From RYN-230 sp963834705 (GTDB taxonomy: Bacteria > Actinomycetota > Actinomycetes > Streptosporangiales > Streptosporangiaceae), in assembly GCA_963834705.1 (NCBI GenBank), contig CAWICV010000008.1, forward strand, positions 124,001 to 188,000: DNA of 64,000 nucleotides. Reading direction: 5' to 3'. Below the pieces are notes generated by a model, which made no database searches, was not told the origin of the DNA, and saw only the letters and a program-made list of their open reading frames with translations. Made by a program: the position numbers and the translations under genes. Positions 61,056-64,000 of this stretch are shown piece by piece (the first letter of the stretch is position 1; the number at the start of each line of letters is the position of its first letter).

Positions 61056-62392
61056 GCACGGGTACTGAGGCAGGTGCCGAGGGGCGCGTCTACAACGTCG
61101 GTGGTCAGGACTGGGACGAGGTCGTCAAGGCCGCGCAGGAGGCGGGCGACCGGTCCGACCATGAGCACCTGGTCGTCAACATGGGCCCGCAGCACCCGTC
61201 CACCCACGGGGTGCTGCGGCTGATCCTGACCCTGGACGGCGAGACCGTCACCGAGCTGCGGCCGGTCATCGGGTACCTGCACACCGGCATCGAGAAGAGC
61301 ATGGAGTTCCGGACCTGGACGCAGGGCGTGACGTTCTGCACCCGGGCGGACTACCTGTCGCCGATCTTCAATGAGACCGCGTACTGCCTGGCCGTGGAGA
61401 AGCTGCTCGGCATCGAGGCGGAGATCCCGCAGCGGGCCACCATCCTGCGGGTGCTGCTGATGGAGCTGAACCGGATCGCCTCGCACATGACCGCGATCGG
61501 CACGTTCGGCCTGGAACTTGGCGCCACCACGGTGTTCCTGTACGCGGTACGCGAGCGGGAGAACGTGCTCGACCTGCTCGAGATGATCACCGGGCTGCGG
61601 ATGAACCATGCCTATGTCCGCCCGGGCGGGGTGGCCCAGGATCTGCCGGCGGGCGCGCTGGACAAGATCCGCGAGTTCATCGGGGGGGTGATGCCAACCC
61701 AGCGAGGGGATCTGCGGTCGCTGCTCGACGGTGCCCCGCTGTTCCTGGCCCGGACCAAGGGGGTGGCATTCCTCGACCTGGCCGGCTGCATGTCTCTCGG
61801 CGTGACCGGCCCGCTGCTGCGCGGCGCCGGGCTGCCCTGGGACCTGCGCAAGAGCCAGCCGTACTGCGGCTACGAGACATATGACTTCGACGTGCCGACC
61901 CAGGACACCTGCGACGCCTACGGCCGGTACCTGGTCCGGATCGACGAGGTGGATGAGTCCCTGAAGATCATCGAGCAGTGCGCCGACCGGCTGGCCGCCG
62001 GCTCGGCCGGTGACCCGGTGATGATCGAGGACAAGAAGATCGGCTGGCCGGCCCGGCTGGCGCTGGGCCCGGACGGCCTGGGCAACTCGCCGGACCACAT
62101 CGCGCACATCATGGGCCAGTCCATGGAGGCCCTGATCCATCACTTCAAGCTGGTCACCGAAGGCTTCCGGGTGCCGCCCGGGCAGGCCTACGTGGCCATC
62201 GAGTCACCCCGCGGCGAGCTGGGCTGCCACGCGGTCAGCGACGGCGGGACCCGGCCGTACCGAGCGCACTTCCGCGACCCGTCGTTCACCAACCTGCAAG
62301 CGGTGTCGGCGATGGCCGAGGGCGGCCTGGTGGCCGACGTGATCGCGGCCGTGGCAAGTATCGACCCCGTGTTGGGAGGCGTCGACCGGTGA
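61052..62392 (+). CDS. nuoD: NADH-quinone oxidoreductase subunit D
   Basis: The 446-residue 49-kDa subunit forms the quinone pocket with NuoB. It has NMGPQHPSTHGVLRL, GYLHTGIEKSMEFR and the C-terminal DPVLGGVDR in the usual [NiFe]-hydrogenase-like fold. The final codons lie in the first unit of a 59-bp tandem repeat that separates it from nuoE. Confidence 0.97.
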   Translation: MSTGTEAGAEGRVYNVGGQDWDEVVKAAQEAGDRSDHEHLVVNMGPQHPSTHGVLRLILTLDGETVTELRPVIGYLHTGIEKSMEFRTWTQGVTFCTRADYLSPIFNETAYCLAVEKLLGIEAEIPQRATILRVLLMELNRIASHMTAIGTFGLELGATTVFLYAVRERENVLDLLEMITGLRMNHAYVRPGGVAQDLPAGALDKIREFIGGVMPTQRGDLRSLLDGAPLFLARTKGVAFLDLAGCMSLGVTGPLLRGAGLPWDLRKSQPYCGYETYDFDVPTQDTCDAYGRYLVRIDEVDESLKIIEQCADRLAAGSAGDPVMIEDKKIGWPARLALGPDGLGNSPDHIAHIMGQSMEALIHHFKLVTEGFRVPPGQAYVAIESPRGELGCHAVSDGGTRPYRAHFRDPSFTNLQAVSAMAEGGLVADVIAAVASIDPVLGGVDR

Positions 62393-62508
62393 GTGCAAAG
62401 GCTGCAGGTCTACATCGACGCTCCGTTTCGTTGGGAGGCGTGGACCGGTGAGTGCAAAGGCTGCAGGTCTTCATCGACGCTCCGTTTTGTTGGGAGGCGT
62501 GGACCGGT
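62371..62508. repeat. 59-bp tandem duplication between nuoD and nuoE
   Basis: Units start at 62371, 62430 and 62489 with GTTGGGAGGCGT; the third is partial. Copy 1 includes the last nuoD codons and stop. Each copy repeats the GGGAGG ribosome binding site and a start-like GTG (or, in the third, ATG at 62510). The unit is not a multiple of 3, so upstream copies cannot be read through into nuoE in one frame. Confidence 0.92.
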
Positions 62509-62509
62509 A

Positions 62510-63181
62510 ATGGCCCTCACGCAGGAGGTGCGGGACCGGCTGGCGCCGGACGCCGCCGAGATCATCGGGCGTTACCCGCAGTCGCGCTCGGCGCTGCTCC
62601 CGCTGCTGCACCTGGTGCAGGCCGAGGAAGGCTACGTCACCCAGGACGGCATCGGGTACTGCGCGGAGCTGCTCGGGCTGACCGCGGCCGAGGTCACCGC
62701 GGTGGCCTCGTTCTACACCATGTACAAGCACGAGCCGGCCGGCGAGTACCACGTCGGGGTGTGCACCAACTCACTGTGCGCGGTGATGGGCGGCGACGCC
62801 ATCTTCGCCGACCTGCAGCAGCATCTCGGCATCGGCAACGACGAGACCACCGGCGACGGCAAGGTCAGCCTGGAGCACCTGGAGTGCAACGCGGCCTGCG
62901 ACTACGCGCCGGTGGTGATGGTGAACTGGGAGTTCTTCGACAACATGACGCCGCAGTCGGCCCGCGACCTGGTGGACGGGCTGCGCTCCGGTGCCCCGGG
63001 CATCCAGCCGACCCGCGGCGCCCCCCGGCTGTGCACCTGGAAGCAGGCGTCCCGCATCCTGGCCGGCTTCCCGGACGGCCAGGCCGCCGAGGGCCACACC
63101 GCGGGCGAGCCCAGCCTGGCCGGCCTGCGCATCGCCAAGGGCCACGGCTGGACGCCTGACGGTGAAGGGAGCGAGCGGTGA
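62510..63181 (+). CDS. nuoE: NADH-quinone oxidoreductase subunit E
   Basis: The 223-residue subunit binds the [2Fe-2S] cluster N1a through CTNSLC and CNAAC motifs. AEEGYVTQDGIGYCAELLGLTAAEV is typical. About 45 extra C-terminal residues are variable. ATG 62510 with GGGAGG at 12 bp was chosen; the in-frame extension upstream is the duplicated repeat, not conserved sequence. It overlaps nuoF by 4 bp. Confidence 0.95.
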   Translation: MALTQEVRDRLAPDAAEIIGRYPQSRSALLPLLHLVQAEEGYVTQDGIGYCAELLGLTAAEVTAVASFYTMYKHEPAGEYHVGVCTNSLCAVMGGDAIFADLQQHLGIGNDETTGDGKVSLEHLECNAACDYAPVVMVNWEFFDNMTPQSARDLVDGLRSGAPGIQPTRGAPRLCTWKQASRILAGFPDGQAAEGHTAGEPSLAGLRIAKGHGWTPDGEGSER

Positions 63182-64000
63182 CCTCCATCCTGACGCCCGA
63201 GCTCACCGCGTACTGGGACGAGCCCGACTCGTTCACCCTGGCCGGCTACCGGCGCAACGGCGGGTTCACCGCGCTGCCCCGGGCCCTGGCCATGGAGCCG
63301 GACCAGGTCATCCAGACGATGAAGGACTCGGTGCTGCGCGGCCGCGGCGGGGCCGGCTTCCCGACCGGGCTCAAGTGGGGGTTCATCCCCAAGGGCGGCG
63401 GCAAGCCGCACTACCTGGTGGTGAACGCGGACGAGTCGGAGCCCGGCGCGTGCAAGGACATGCCGACGCTGCTGAACAACCCGCAGGCGCTGATCGAGGG
63501 CATCGTGATCGCCTGCTACGCGATCAACGCACACCGCGCGTTCATCTACGTGCGCGGCGAGGTGCTGCACGTGATCCGCCGGGTGCACCACGCGGTGACC
63601 GAGGCCTACCAGGCCGGTTACCTGGGCGAGAACATCCTCGACTCCGGGTTCGATCTCGAGGTGACGGTGCACGCCGGGGCGGGCGCCTACATCTGCGGCG
63701 AAGAGACCGCGCTGCTCGACTCGCTGGAGGGCTACCGCGGCCAGCCCCGGCTCAAGCCGCCGTTCCCGGCGGTGGAAGGGCTGTACGCCTGCCCTACCGT
63801 GGTCAACAACGTAGAATCGATCGCCACCGTGCCGTACATCCTCGGCCACGGCGCGGCCGACTTCACCGCCTACGGCACCGAGAAGTCCAAGGGCTTCGGC
63901 ATCTTCTCGCTGTCCGGGCACGTGACGATCCCGGGCCAGTACGAGGCGCCGCTCGGCAGCACGCTGCGTGAGCTGCTCGAGCTGGCCGGCGGCATCCGGG
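63178..64000 (+). CDS. nuoF: NADH-quinone oxidoreductase subunit F, 3'-truncated by window edge
   Basis: The frame from GTG 63178 is open to the window end (about 274 residues). It has the FMN/NADH-binding LRGRGGAGFPTGLKWGF, NADESEPGACKD and YICGEETALLDSLEGYRGQPRLKPPFP. The C-terminal [4Fe-4S] motif lies beyond the window. This is the NADH entry subunit of complex I. Confidence 0.96.
   Translation, partial: MTSILTPELTAYWDEPDSFTLAGYRRNGGFTALPRALAMEPDQVIQTMKDSVLRGRGGAGFPTGLKWGFIPKGGGKPHYLVVNADESEPGACKDMPTLLNNPQALIEGIVIACYAINAHRAFIYVRGEVLHVIRRVHHAVTEAYQAGYLGENILDSGFDLEVTVHAGAGAYICGEETALLDSLEGYRGQPRLKPPFPAVEGLYACPTVVNNVESIATVPYILGHGAADFTAYGTEKSKGFGIFSLSGHVTIPGQYEAPLGSTLRELLELAGGIR

Overview
The window is GC-rich chromosomal DNA of an actinomycete. 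The evidence is the strong G/C third-position bias, many GTG starts, a tamR-tam pair, an AfsR/SARP-type regulator, an rplY-pth pair, menaquinone genes and a nuo operon. From memory of Streptomyces coelicolor, both ends resemble conserved core blocks there: desaturase, tRNA-Gln, glmU, prs, rplY, pth on the left and S9 peptidase, menG, reductase, nuoA onward on the right. I cannot name the genus; it need not be Streptomyces. No transposase, integrase, rRNA or CRISPR array was seen.

Left core block (1-15.3 kb): the end of an ABC-F ATPase carrying a repeat insertion in its ATPase domain; divergent tamR/tam with two palindromic operators; a TetR regulator with an acyl desaturase and a double palindrome upstream; tRNA-Gln(TTG) abutting a double-HTH gene with a LAGLIDADG-like C-terminal half; glmU lacking most of its acetyltransferase domain; prs; a large SARP-NB-ARC-TPR regulator followed by a small acidic protein made of 12-residue repeats; rplY and pth. 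A decayed rhamnose operon follows: rmlA with an internal deletion, intact rmlB, and rmlD with several lesions.

Central accessory block (15.4-54.6 kb): two Wzx/Wzy-type exopolysaccharide export modules. Module A (18.2-34.3 kb) has a polyprenyl-phosphate sugar transferase, a WecG-type transferase, a Wzz/BY-kinase fusion, two sulfotransferases, a GT2, Wzy, Wzx, an APH-fold protein, a nucleotidyltransferase-kinase fusion and two GH26-like proteins, one fused to a CAP domain. Module B (35.2-54.6 kb) has a second sugar transferase, cysD/cysN/cysQ, secreted LamG and propeller proteins, two more sulfotransferases, another GH26-like protein, another APH-fold protein, a PAP2 phosphatase, Wzx, Wzy, a DUF3048 lipoprotein and a second Wzz/BY-kinase fusion. 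Four sulfotransferases beside sulfate activation and PAP recycling genes suggest a sulfated extracellular polysaccharide. Both Wzz/BY-kinase fusions lack the Walker A lysine.

Right core block (55-64 kb): S9 peptidase, menG, a Rex-type operator, a frameshifted geranylgeranyl/menaquinone reductase gene, and nuoABCDE plus the start of nuoF, cut by the window end. Short tandem duplications recur across the window (69, 28, 36, 189 and 59 bp units), several inside or at the edges of core genes.
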